Shown here one piece after another: positions 23,917-42,975 of a DNA stretch of 64,000 bases. Position 1 is the first letter of the stretch. Every line of letters starts with the position of its first letter. The notes under the pieces were generated by a model. It did not search any database. It was not told where the DNA came from and saw nothing but the letters and a program-made list of their open reading frames with translations. This DNA is from Acanthococcus lagerstroemiae (Eukaryota; Arthropoda; Insecta; Hemiptera; Eriococcidae). The stretch spans positions 64,863,814-64,927,813 of the forward strand of contig CM063107.1 of NCBI GenBank assembly GCA_031841125.1. Direction: 5' to 3'. A program made the position numbers and the translations under genes.

Positions 23917-25320
23917 ATGCTATACTTTGAACGTAATAATAATGCATCGGTAAACGTATATGGGCTAAGTAAAGAAAATACGAAAGAGACATTCGTCTAC
24001 CCTATACGAATTTCGAAAAATTATAATAGAAATAATAATAATAACCACTTCAATCTCCTTTATGTTCAAGATGAGACTTCCTTAGGCGCCGAGGATAGTC
24101 CCGTCAATGGACATTTTTGTTATATCACCAATCTAAGTCGCTTAGTAAGCGCACAAAATAATAAACATAAAGGCGCTCTGCATATTTGCCAGCGCTGTCT
24201 TACAAGTTTTCAAACTGAGCGGGCATTATCCGAGCATGAGAAATTGTGCTCAACTCATAATTCAGTTCGTTCAGAAATGCCTGCTGATGATAAAACTATT
24301 CAGAGATTTAAAAATCATAAATTTAATCAAAGAATACCTTATATAATTTACGCTGATTTCGAATGCGCCCTTGTGCCATTTTCAACTGCCAATCGTGAGC
24401 AGAATGTTGAGGGTGCATTCACCGAAAAAACGCACATTCATACACCTACGTCATATTGCTATTATGTTGTATGTAGCAACGAATCTGATCAGACAGTATA
24501 CACACCTCAGTTATACAGAGGACCTGGGGCAGTTCAACACTTCTGGAAAAGTATTCGCGCAGAGTTGACGAAAATTGCTGCCATTTATAAAAACATCATA
24601 CCGATTAATATTACCCCGGAAGACGAGATGCGGCTAAGAGATGAGGTTCGATGTCACATCTGCGGGGCTAATCCTCCACCTCCGCCTGCATCTTCCGATT
24701 TTGTGGTCGACCACTGTCACCTAACCGGCGCAGTTCGTGGGTGGGCCTGTACTTCTTGTAATATCAATTACCAGCTCCCAACCTTTGTCCCCATTGTTCT
24801 ACACAACGGCTCTAACTATGACTTCAAAATGTTGATACGCGACATATATGCTGAAACTTCTCTCAATGAAGTAGTAGAGGATAGGAGCATGCCTGCTCGC
24901 AGGGGTAATAACACTAAAAGACCAAAGCGAGCTCGTCACAGTTTTATTTTAGACGAGGCTAGCAATGGTGAAAATTCTGATGTTGACGATGAAAATGAAT
25001 ATAATGCGAATGCTAATGAAAATAATAATAATATTGATAATGCGAATGCTAATAATAATTGCATCTCGAATGGTAAAATCGAGGTTATTGCAAAAAACGC
25101 CGAAAATTTCATCTCGTTTGAGGTGAAAATCTGTAAAGATTTAAGTGCTCGCTTTATTGACAGCTTCCGCTTTATGTCATCAAGCTTGAGCACATTAGCT
25201 AATAATTTAAACACCAGCCAGCTGCATCACATTTCAAAGTTCTACCAGGGTAATATGTTTGATCTACTCACTCGAAAGGGCGTGTTCCCTTATGAGTACA
25301 TCACGTTTTATGTAATATGA
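23917..25320 (+). pseudogene. Protein-primed-type DNA polymerase B, N-terminal half only
   Basis: The ATG at 23917 opens a frame of about 467 codons. Numbering from the in-frame codon at 23911: a C2H2-like segment (about 93-113, CQRC...SEHEKLC); exonuclease motif I YADFECAL (about 147-154, D-x-E); an endonuclease VII-like insertion (about 248-283) with CHIC, DHCHLTGAVRG and CTSC, giving paired Cys zinc ligands and the DHCH catalytic-type motif; an exonuclease II-like motif HNGSNYDFKM (about 298-307); and DSFRFMSSSLSTLA (about 417). It ends soon after LLTRKGVFPYEYI with a stop at 25320. The palm and fingers (about another 500 residues in family members) are absent, so it cannot polymerise DNA. 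Low-complexity Asn-rich segments lie at about 30-45 and 365-390. The first two thirds lie in the arm; the last third lies in the loop and exists once. Family known from Polinton/adintovirus-like elements. An intron just before the stop is possible but unsupported. Confidence 0.85.
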
Positions 25321-26294
25321 CACTGTTGATAATTAGACAGCCTATGCAATCAGCAATCATTGTTCTATTAGTAATTTGTTTAATTGAAGTACTCGGTATC
25401 AGCTGCAAATCCAATAAAACATGGGAAAATGTATATGTTTATTCAAAAATGTCTATTTTCACTAAAAATTATGTGTTTTACCTGAAAAATTTAGATTTAC
25501 TGAGAGAGAACGACATTTTAAACAGTATTTTGGCTATTTTCCTTAGTTTTGATTCTCTTCGTGGGGGTAGGGGGTTCTACTCTTTGTTCTCTTACCACCA
25601 CCATATGTTTACCTTTTCGGAAGTTCAATCTATTACTAACTTGATAACATAGGTGCAAAACTTCCTATCAATTGCCTATTTTATCGAAAAATACCAAGTA
25701 TTGAAATTTAGTCAGATTCAATTAGTTTTCCCTTTCATGTTGATTCTCTCATGATAGTGGGAAGGGGGCTCCACTCCTTGTTCTCTTTCTGCTATATGCA
25801 TACCCCTTTCAACAAAAAATTCTAATCAGTTTACTATTCTGCTGACAAACGCACAACACCTCTTAATTATTATCAGTCCCATCAGCCATCAAAATAACAA
25901 GAAGGCATTCAAAATTAGAATACTTTTTAACAGATTCAGCTAATTTTCTATAATATTAATACCCAAAAAGTCCCGAAAAATAGTCGATACCTCACTGATG
26001 ATGATTGAGAATTACCGATCTTACGTTGAATGGATTAAAGTTGAAGAGGGGATAAGTTAATGTAAATATTAACTGATTACTGTAATTTAGGATGGAATAA
26101 TAATATTTCTCTGTTATAGGGAGAAATTTCTAAATTTTCTTCGCAAGTTTGTGTGTAATTCTCTTCATTGGGGGGAGGGGTGGAGAGGGGGAATTTCTCA
26201 CCTGAAATATGATTACATTTAAAATATTTTACACCTGATAGGATACCTCTTTACATAATTTCAATCAATTTACAAATCCCAAGTTAATATCAAT
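24716..26294. other. Asymmetric loop between the inverted arms
   Basis: The only single-copy part of the element. 24716-25304 continues PolB. 25305-26294 is AT-rich with no recognisable gene and no visible homology to PolB's missing half. It holds two diverged direct repeats (about 25548-25625 and 25738-25815: GATTCTCT, then a G-rich run, TCTACTC.TTGTTCTCTT, ATATG) and a weaker third near 26158-26195 with a G-rich run. Confidence 0.8.
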
Positions 26295-34904
<8,610 letters not shown>

Positions 34905-34910
34905 TACAGA
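34905..34910 (+). repeat. 6-bp target-site duplication, right (TACAGA)
   Basis: Exact match to 11319-11324. Keeping only one copy keeps the LINE in frame across the insertion site. Confidence 0.92.
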
Positions 34911-35251
34911 CAATTAGAAATTTAAAATGGTCGTGGGCGGGTCATGTAGCGAGAACACCTACAAATAAATGGACGTACAGAGCAACATTTTGGTCCCTAT
35001 GCCACAAAAGCCGCAAATGTGGCAAACAGAGAACTAGGTGGAGGGATGAAGTCGACAAATTCCTGCAAAACAAACTGTTCCCCGCACTGCCCAAGACAGA
35101 AGGGAATGGGAAAGGCTGAGAGGCACCTTCGCCTATTATGGGCCGGGGGTACATTCAGTACAGGTAAAAAAGAGACAAATATATTAAAATATATTCAAAT
35201 AATCAAACACTGTAACAAACGTACCACTAAATAAAAAGGTTTCATTCATTC
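34905..35251 (+). pseudogene. LINE ORF2 C-terminus and 3' UTR (downstream part)
   Basis: Starting with the right TACAGA copy, the frame continues the LINE ORF broken at 11324: LKWSWAGHVAR, then WRDEVDKFLQ, the typical C-terminal W-GH-AR and RW-DE signature of LINE ORF2. A one-base shift near 35085 puts the ending (EWERLRGTFA) in another frame. The 3' UTR is short and AT-rich and ends with AAATAAAAAGG followed by TTCATTCATTC, abutting the 20-bp duplication at 35252. Confidence 0.88.
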
Positions 35252-35271
35252 AAAATATTATCTTAATAATC
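35252..35271 (+). repeat. LINE target-site duplication, right copy
   Basis: Exact 20-base match to 10081-10100. It follows the LINE 3' end directly. Confidence 0.85.
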
Positions 35272-37680
35272 CCCCATCGAGGAAAAAATTATTCCAACCA
35301 ATTTAAGGATTATTGCACAGTGGACAATTTAATAAGTTACTCTCATCATTGCCCACAATTGAGGTCAAAAAATTTTATTAACAGAATTTATTGGTTCAAA
35401 ATACAATTAGTTAATCAAAACAAATCTCTTCTAATAGGTAACTAAAATCTTCTGACTGAACTTCCACAGTGGCACTTGCATTCTCCAATTTGCTAATGGC
35501 AAAATAAAAAAAAATGCCATCAGTCATAGATGTCAGATAATTACACGTAAATAAATTGACTCTGCTATGAGCAGTCAATAAGTCCATCGGGGATAGAGGA
35601 TCACTAAGGTCAAACGAACGATCAGAGGAGCTACGAGCCTCAAGCCATTGACTCTCCTGTAAGAAGTCAATTATGTCCATCGGGGACAAGGTACCATTAA
35701 AGGTAAAGCAGCCAGTTTATGAATTATCGAAATTTTCTTAAGAGAGGCCCACGATGAGGGCAAAATGATTCTTTCTTAAACTTGGAGGATTGCTTTTCTC
35801 AAGATTGTAACCAAGAAGGGCAGAAGACTCATGTAACACAATTTGTCAAATAAATACGCCAGTTAATAAACGGATAAATAGATAACTATCTGATCTGAGA
35901 AATGGTTCTTCGCTACTTTGGAATAATTTATACCAAACACAGTATGTGATTTACAAAGCGAACTCACATACAAAGCGCACAAAAACTAACTGTCGAGCAA
36001 ATTTACCTCTCCCGAGTACTTCAGATTTGGGACCTTTGAAAAAAAAAGTTGTCTGTGTTTGAGGCCAAGGAAAATCATGATGATCTTTACAGGTGATGTA
36101 AAGAAAGTACAGAACGAAGCAAGACTATTACACCTACCAAATTTTTATGCATTTTGTTTCGATGAAATTGAAACTTTCTTCATGGGGCTGTAAATGCTAC
36201 TTTGTACAACTTGTAGTTCTTCAAATTTTGCGGGGGGAGGGGATACATTCGGAAATCATTGGCACAGAGACAAATTCACAACGGATATTCAATGATGTGG
36301 GAAGATTTTAGGATTTTATTCTTGGATACTATTTTCCAAAAAGAGAAAACCCAGTCTTTGTAAACAGTCCAGTTTTTGTAAACAGTGGGAAGATGGAGAA
36401 AACGATCACTTTCAAGACTTTACATCATGTACTTTGCTTCTCCACTCATTCCGTGAGGGCTTGGAGATGATCTAACCACTTTTGGAATCAGTACGAAAGC
36501 TATCTGTAATTCCAATACGTGATATAAAATGTCGCTTCGTAAGTTCCTCTTTCAAATTGGCGACTTTGGCATTTTCACAGTTAGCAAATCTGAAGCATTG
36601 TTGTCAGCAACTTCAAAGCTGCGAAGAGTTATTGCGGAGGACTGCTGTTATTTTTCTCCAGTTACCTTCATTGGTCGTATATTCTAGCGATTTTCACGTA
36701 ATGTTTCATTTTAATTTCATATTAATGAAATTTCTAAATGCTAAATGACAGGTGTTATAAGATTATAACGAATGGCACCAACTGCGTTGTAAAATGTGTT
36801 CCATTTGTTTACTCCGAGCACATACATGTTATTTAAATCATTCAATATTTTTACTTTTTCTTCGGATATACGCGTTTTACACATGCAGCAGGCACATTAT
36901 TTGTGTCATTTAAAAATACGACGTCCGAAGCATGCGATTTCGTCTACTTTGTTCGAGATGGATGAAAAGACAGCTTCGTGTAGTTTTCTTCATTCTTCAT
37001 TTTTGAGCAGCAAGGGCCGGAAAAGAAAGCGGAAAACCACATAGCGTCCTGAAACCCACGCTCATGTTAATTCAAAAACAGCTGAAGTTGGTGACTGCGA
37101 CTCCCATGAATAGCAGGTGTAGCACATGCTACACTCTATACAAAAATATTATAGTATCGTAAATTCAGAGATGGGCAAGATCATATGATTTTCAGGTCAA
37201 AACGATCCTAAAGATCAAGAAAATCATGATGTAAAACTACTTAAGAATTATTAAATTTGTCATCTGAATAATCGTGATCTTTTTCTGATACCTAAAACAA
37301 TCAAAGATCACGATTAAAGACCAAAAAGTCTTACAAAGACAGGTAAGGACAGCCGCCATTCTCTTTCCAGTTTGTTCTGTGAAACGAGAACTGGTCACGC
37401 GGTCAGCCGATTTTCTTCTGATGGATCGAACGAGAGAGAAAATCAACCATACTCAAATCACAAACTCTTGTTATCAGAGATCACTCCATGATTACTAAGG
37501 CTCTGTAAACTTCGTATATGAGCCAGCTCATCCGCAATTTTGATCCTTACTTTTTCCAAAAACAAGTAAACGAGCATTTCATCGTGTTGACATTTTCATG
37601 TCTTTACTTAGGCACAAAAACCGAAAAAACGTTACTTTTACGCGTGACGTTTCACGCGCCACGTTGTTAACAATAATAGT
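35272..37680. other. No gene recognised
   Basis: One minus-strand open frame at 35411-35689 (about 92 codons) contains two SPMD motifs 33 residues apart. I do not recognise it, and it could be chance or part of an exon. 36480-36750 has a 88-codon plus-strand frame without recognisable motifs. From 37615 the sequence AAAAAACGTTACTTTTACGC leads into the C-rich repeat below. Confidence 0.4.
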
Positions 37681-37683
37681 AAC

Positions 37684-39230
37684 TAGGGGGCTTTGCCCCC
37701 TGGCCGCTTCGTGCCTCGTCTGACCATCACAGTCCTCAGTGTTTGGTCTAAAAATTTTGTTCCTGAGTTAAGGTTTGCTTTGCGCTTCTTTTGCTCCCCC
37801 TTTATCAGTGGTCCTCAATCTTCCACCATAAATTCCCCCTTCCATCCTTTCTTCATTACGAGCCTTCTCCTCCTCCACCACGACCCCCTCGTTCACCACG
37901 GTCGCTGTCCACCTCCACGGTCGCACTTCAACAGTCGCAGCCCTCCTCAGCCACAAACTCCTTCCCCACAACGGCCATAATCTCCTACCAGAGGCTTCAG
38001 TGCCCACACCCTATGGTCTTTTACCTCCGCAGTATCGCCCCTGCGAACCCTTTCGTTCTGCACATCTAGGTAGGCCGTGTCCCTTGGACTTCCTCCTCAC
38101 CTCTACAACCATCAACCACCACAACCCACCTCCACCAACTAGGCCTTAATCTCTTTACATTACCCTCTCCATCGCTTCATGACTTTCTCCGTCCACAGCT
38201 TCTCCCCCGCATGGCACCCTCCGTTCATCCCTCCAATCATCACCCAGTCCTCCGCCTAGTCTCCCCCGATCACCCTCTCCCACCCCGAGTGACCTCTATT
38301 AGGACCACGTCCCCCTGACCACCCCACACCACTATGGCCTTCATTTCTGTTCACGTACCACACCCCCACCAAGACCTCTTCACCCATTACTACGCCCTTC
38401 CCAATTTCGGCCATAATCTTTCGCTACAGCCTTCCTCTTCCACTACTCCTTCTCGGTGGCTTCCTCATCCCAGCTCCCACAAAGATCCCCTGGTCCTCCA
38501 CTCAGGAGCTCCCATCACCATGACCACCCTTCCCCTTCAGACCCCCACCACCAGTCCCTCTCGCACCATGGCTTTCATTTCACTCCCCAGTCCCTCTTTC
38601 ACCCAGGACTTCCTCCTCCACCAGGACCTCTTACTCACCATTACACCCCCCCTGGGGCCTTTATCTCCGTCTAAAGCCCCCGCCACTACAGTGGTTTTCA
38701 TCCCCTTCAGGAGCTCCCTCCTCCACCATGAGTACCTCTTATAACCACGGGACCTTATTCACTAAAGTTTTACTGCCCTTCCAGTACCCTCACCCACCAC
38801 TACCTCCTCTTTCCTCAATGGCCACCCTCTCCTACCAACCATTTCTTCCAGCACAAGGACCCCTCACCCACCACTACCCCCTGGGCTTTATCTCCCTTCA
38901 CAGCCCCTGTCCTCACTATGGTCCTCCAACCCCCTTGAAGATACCTGGCCATCCACCCAGGAGCTCTCACAACATTGACCACCCCTCCCCCAAGAGCCCT
39001 TCCCCCTCAAGACCCCACCTCGCCACCAGCCCCTCCCGCACCACGGCCATTTCTCTCCCTGGCTCCCTCTCTCACCAAGGACTTCCTCCTCCATCAGGTC
39101 CTTTTACTCATCTTAACCCCCTGCCCCACCCAGGGCCTCCATCTCCTTCCACAGCCCCCTTCGAGAGCTTCCTCCACGGCCATGAACCCCCTCCTGAAGG
39201 TAGGCTAACCCTGTAAAATTGAGCAAATTA
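37684..39230. repeat. C-rich, strand-asymmetric degenerate repeat
   Basis: It begins with CTAGGGGGCTTTGCCCCCTGG, a GGGGGC-TTT-GCCCCC hairpin, then runs about 1.5 kb with strong C+T bias on the plus strand. Recurrent words are CTCCTCCACCA, CCAGGACC, ACTCACCA and CTTCATTTC, in units of about 50-110 bp. Long Pro/Ser-rich frames are open in several phases because of composition and do not look like conserved protein. A hairpin start next to CTAG recalls Helitron ends, but no TC/CTRR pair is confirmed. Confidence 0.5.
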
Positions 39231-39239
39231 AGGGGCCGG

Positions 39240-40870
39240 GTAGGCAATCCACAGCGATTTGTGATCTTGGAGATTATGGATAATTACATCATTATATGTC
39301 TTCTTATGTCTTATTATGTCGGTTATGTCTTAAAACTTGGAAATCTTTTATGTTAGAACAGATTATGTCCTTGAAAGTAGCTGATCTGCCCCTGCAATTT
39401 TTCTAATTTTTAGGTAGGCAACCCGCAGTGCGGTTTTTTCCAGGAGGGGGAGGAGTCTTGGTTTTTAATATATAGAGAGATAACAACAACTTTGTGTCTT
39501 ATCAGTGATGTATAGACAAGTTTTATGTTTGTCTTTACGTCTTATCAATAGAAAATGAGACTGCTGTAATATCCATGGGGAAGGAGAAGGTGGTTTTATA
39601 TCAGGTAGATCAAAAATATACATATCTAACTGACTCTGACTGACTGACTGGACTGTTTCCTTTATGTCTTATCAGCGATATAGGTATAGGCAAGTTTTGG
39701 GAAAGAAAAGATGGTTGTCAGATTTATATCCGGTAGATCAAAAATATATATAGACCTGACTGACTAACTGACTGGATTGTTTCCTTTGTGTCTTATCAGC
39801 GATATATAGGAAAGTTTATATTTGTCTTTATGTCTTATCAGTACGAAATGAGACTGCTGTAATATCAGTGGGGAAGGACGAAGGAGAGAAGGTGGTTGTC
39901 AGATTTTTATCGGGTAGACTTTTCATGCCTATCGTATATCTGTCTCTGTCATTATGTCGTTTATCAGCCATAGACTAACAGTCTCATGTCTGTCTTCAGC
40001 TCTTATCTCAGTCAGTAATGAAGTAGAAGGTGACTAATCTGTCCCTGCAATTCTTTGAATTGTTTGAAGTGTTTTTCCTTTACGTCTTATCGGCAAGTCT
40101 CGTACCTGTCATTGTCTTATCAGTAATGAAGGAGACGGTAGCCCGTCAACTTTTTGAATTTTCCCTTTATCTTATCAAAAATATACGGATAAATCTCGGC
40201 TAGGTTGGCTGGCTGGATAGTCTGGCAGGCAATGGAAAAAGCGTTATTTTGGAGCGTGACGAAAAGAGCGTCAAGAAAATAGCGTTATATGGGCTGGCTA
40301 GGAAAGCTGGGTGGCTGACTCAGGCTAACTCTGGTTGACTCTAACTGACTGACTGACTGGATTGTTTCCTTTGTGTCTTATCAACGATATATAGAAAGGT
40401 TTTATGCTTGTCTTTATGTCTTATCAGTGGGAAATGAAACTGCTGTAATATCAGTGGCACACGACGGAAAAAAGCGTCACTTTGGAGCGTTACAAAATGA
40501 GCTTTACGAAAAAATAATAATAAATGACTGACTGACTGACTGACTAGACTGACTAGTTATGTCTTTACTTTGGCAGACAACGGAAAAAAGCGTTACTTTT
40601 TAGCGTGACTACGAAAATAGCATTACAAAAATCTCGCTGGCTAGGTTGGCTGGCTAGATAGGCTGGCTGGCAACGGAAAAAACGTTACCTACTCTGGAGC
40701 GTGACAAAAATAGCGTCACGAAAGTAGCGTTACAGGGGCTGGCTATAGGCTGGCTGGTTGGGTAAGTTGGGTGGCTGGCTAGGCTGGCTAGTAACAGAAA
40801 AAAGCGTTACTCTTGAGCGCGACAAAAAAGCGTTACAAGCTGGCTAGGTTGGCTGGCTGACTGACTTGGC
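39240..40870. repeat. Complex minisatellite region, about 1.6 kb
   Basis: Two interleaved repeat types. The first is a TTTATGTCTTATCAG-GATATATAGG type with GAAATGAGACTGCTGTAATA and AGTGGGGAAGGA (39290-40140, 40370-40460). The second is a GGCTGGCTAGGTTGGCTGG type with GAAAAAAGCGTTACTTT and GAGCGTGACAAAA (40190-40870). GACTGACTGACT runs join them. AAAAAGCGTTAC also matches the edge of the C-rich block at 37625, so both may belong to one element. Confidence 0.7.
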
Positions 40871-40883
40871 TGACTCTGACTGT

Positions 40884-40965
40884 CTGACTGACTCACTCCT
40901 TGTATTAGCCTTCTAGTACAAGGAACGTAATGCTCTCAGGTTGATACAAGGAGTGAGTCATTCAG
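40884..40965. repeat. 22-bp inverted repeat
   Basis: CTGACTGACTCACTCCTTGT (then AT) at 40884-40905 pairs with 40944-40965 with one mismatch, around a 38-base loop. It closes the minisatellite region on the right. Confidence 0.8.
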
Positions 40966-41229
40966 TCAGTGAGTCAGTCAGATAGTTTTGTTGCGTCATG
41001 AGTTTTGTCATGTTCAGAGTTGTGTCATTTTGTTTCCTCGTGGTTTTCTTGTATCTTGACAAATTTTGTCATTTTGTCATGTCGCTTAGAATAGTTTTTA
41101 TCGTCAATAACAATGTCGCTTAGCATAATCTATTATCAATTATTATGTGTTTTATTGTTTATCATTCAATCGTTGATGAAATGTCATAACTTAATTTTTT
41201 TGTCATTTTGTTTTGTCATCGGATTCATG

Positions 41230-41605
41230 TGTTTGTTATGACCCGGTCCAGGAGCTGTTCCATAGTTGCTGATCTATTATTAGATGTTTAATTTGATAGT
41301 AGATCTTTTTGTAAATAATAGCTTCGAAAATTTTACTTGACAGAGGTAGAAGAGCGATGGATCGGTGTTTGGTGATATCGTTACCAACGCTGTCTTTCGG
41401 AATTGGTATTACTTTTGCTGTTTTCCATATAGAAGGATATGTTGCTTCTTTTAAAACTAGGTTGAAAACATTTTCGAGGGGTGCAACTAAAAATTTCCTA
41501 CAGACTTCGAAGATGAATGGTGGTATGCCGTCAGGGGTCAGGCCCGATGGTTACTTCAGGCAGTAGCTGCTGGAGTGCTAAGCTGACATCTTTTGCACTG
41601 ATAAA
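41230..41605 (-). pseudogene. LINE (Jockey-like) RT N-terminal fragment
   Basis: On the minus strand from about 41605: LQQLLPEVTIGPD, then with a small frame change DGIPPFIFEVCRKFL, FNLVLKEATYPSIWKTAKV and IPIPKD, then SIALLPLSSKIFEAIIY and a worn DQQLWNSSWTGS where members have QHGF...RS. These are RT motifs 0-2 of Jockey-group LINEs. It ends before motif A. One frameshift and the degraded QHGF box mark it as dead. Confidence 0.75.
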
Positions 41606-41639
41606 TGAAAGATTAACAGATACACCATGGGACTTGTGT

Positions 41640-41760
41640 ATTTATAATATAAAAATGAATTTTTGTCTGTTTGTTTATGAGTATGTTTGTTCGAGGTTGG
41701 CGGCTGAACCATAAGAGCTGGGGGGTTCGAACTTTCTGGATGTGGTCATATGAGCCCGGA
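41640..41760 (+). repeat. Interspersed repeat family A, copy 1
   Basis: The order TATA-rich start, TTTGTCTGTTTGT, GTTCGAGGTTGGCGGCTGAA, CCATAAGAGCTGGGGGG recurs at 42530-42640 (TTCCCGATTGGCGGGTGAAT, CATAAGAGCT) and inverted at 63255-63362. It looks like one end of an unidentified element. No coding capacity. Confidence 0.55.
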
Positions 41761-42695
41761 ATAGGAGGTTTTAGGCTATAAAAAAATCGGTACCCTAATT
41801 AGGAGGGGCCACAAAATTTTTTTCTCCCCTGGCCCTCCTAATTTTGTTTTCAATTTGAACTTTTTAGAATTGTTTAGCACTCTGTTAAAATTTGGTGGCT
41901 GTAACTGTCTGCCTTCAGAAATTATTGGGGGGTTGAAAATCTGAAATTTCCAAAACGAGCTCAAAATGCCTCATCATTACATGTAAATCGGATTTAATGC
42001 AACCATAACATATTGTTTCGTACTCATTCGTGTACCATACGGTCCATTTTCAACCACATATCGCCCCCCAAAGCTCTAAAATTTCAGTTTTTGAAAACCA
42101 TGTTCAGCATTCCTTCTAATTACCCGACTGAATTTTTGAAAACATCTACATTTTCCTCTGAATAACGCAAATATGAAGCAGTAAACTGCAAATAGATCAG
42201 GGCCCTCCATCTGAACGCAATGAGAGTTGAAGTTATTTGCAATTGTAAATTTCCGTAAATTTCAGTAGCATTTCTCAGCGAACCTTTTCCGAGCCAAGAA
42301 CCTGCTAGCCACTACACGGTGATCCCTCTATCAACATACGCACACGAACATACACAAAGAAAGGTTAGGAACAGATACAACAAAGGACATTTTTGAGTAC
42401 CTACCTAAGTATAATAGGTAGGTAAATGCGCCTATTCTTCTGCGTCCCCCCCCCCCAGGAACTATTAGATGAAACACTGCAGGTAAAAATGTGTCCTGTG
42501 TCTCATAATCAAAATCTCTCTTCTCTAATACATATGTATAAAAGTATTAGTTTATCTGTGGGTGGGTGTGCGAGTTTGTTCCCGATTGGCGGGTGAATCA
42601 TAAGAGCTCAGGGCAGATGGGGATACCGGGGAAGAGGGTGGGGATCCAAACCCCCTCCCCCAAAAGATCTAAATACCTATATGTAGTATCAGTTC
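41761..42695. other. No gene recognised
   Basis: AT-rich non-coding sequence with the second copy of repeat family A at 42530-42640 and a short GGTAGGTA-type palindromic patch near 42400-42425. Confidence 0.4.
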
Positions 42696-42975
42696 CAGCG
42701 ATGGAGTTCCCGATAGGCACATTAGGCAAGTGCCTAGGGTGACATATTTCGAGGGGCGGCAAATTGTTGTACAAAAACAGCGGGAAAAAGGAAGGAAATT
42801 CGGAAAAAGAGAAAACGAAGAAGAGGCAGACAGAAAAAAGGAAACAGTTACGGAAAACATGACTGGGAAATAATTATCAATTTTTAACCTGCACCTCATT
42901 AGGAGAATATGAAGTGGGTGAAGGGAGACATTTTGTTGAGTGCCTATAACGGCTTAGCTTCTAAATCCGCAGCTG
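42696..42975. mobile_element. hAT-like MITE, about 280 bp (no clear duplication)
   Basis: The left end CAGCGATGGAGTT and right end, read inward, CAGCTGCGGATTT are imperfect inverted termini. The internal GGCAAGTGCCTAGGG motif is typical of this insect MITE type and resembles the 47292 element. The flanking octamers do not match, so the boundaries or the call could be wrong. Confidence 0.45.

Noticed and set aside
23911..25320. PolB as a working polymerase or domesticated host gene
   Set aside because: The frame ends before the palm; the element context and duplicated 5' part show a broken mobile-element gene.
35411..35689. Conserved minus-strand gene with SPMD motifs
   Set aside because: No recognisable family; the two motifs come from a short internal nucleotide duplication; left as unassigned.
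37693..39216. Pro/Ser/His-rich protein over the C-rich block
   Set aside because: Several frames are open at once and none keeps a conserved pattern; this is expected from C+T-rich repeats lacking A-rich stop codons.
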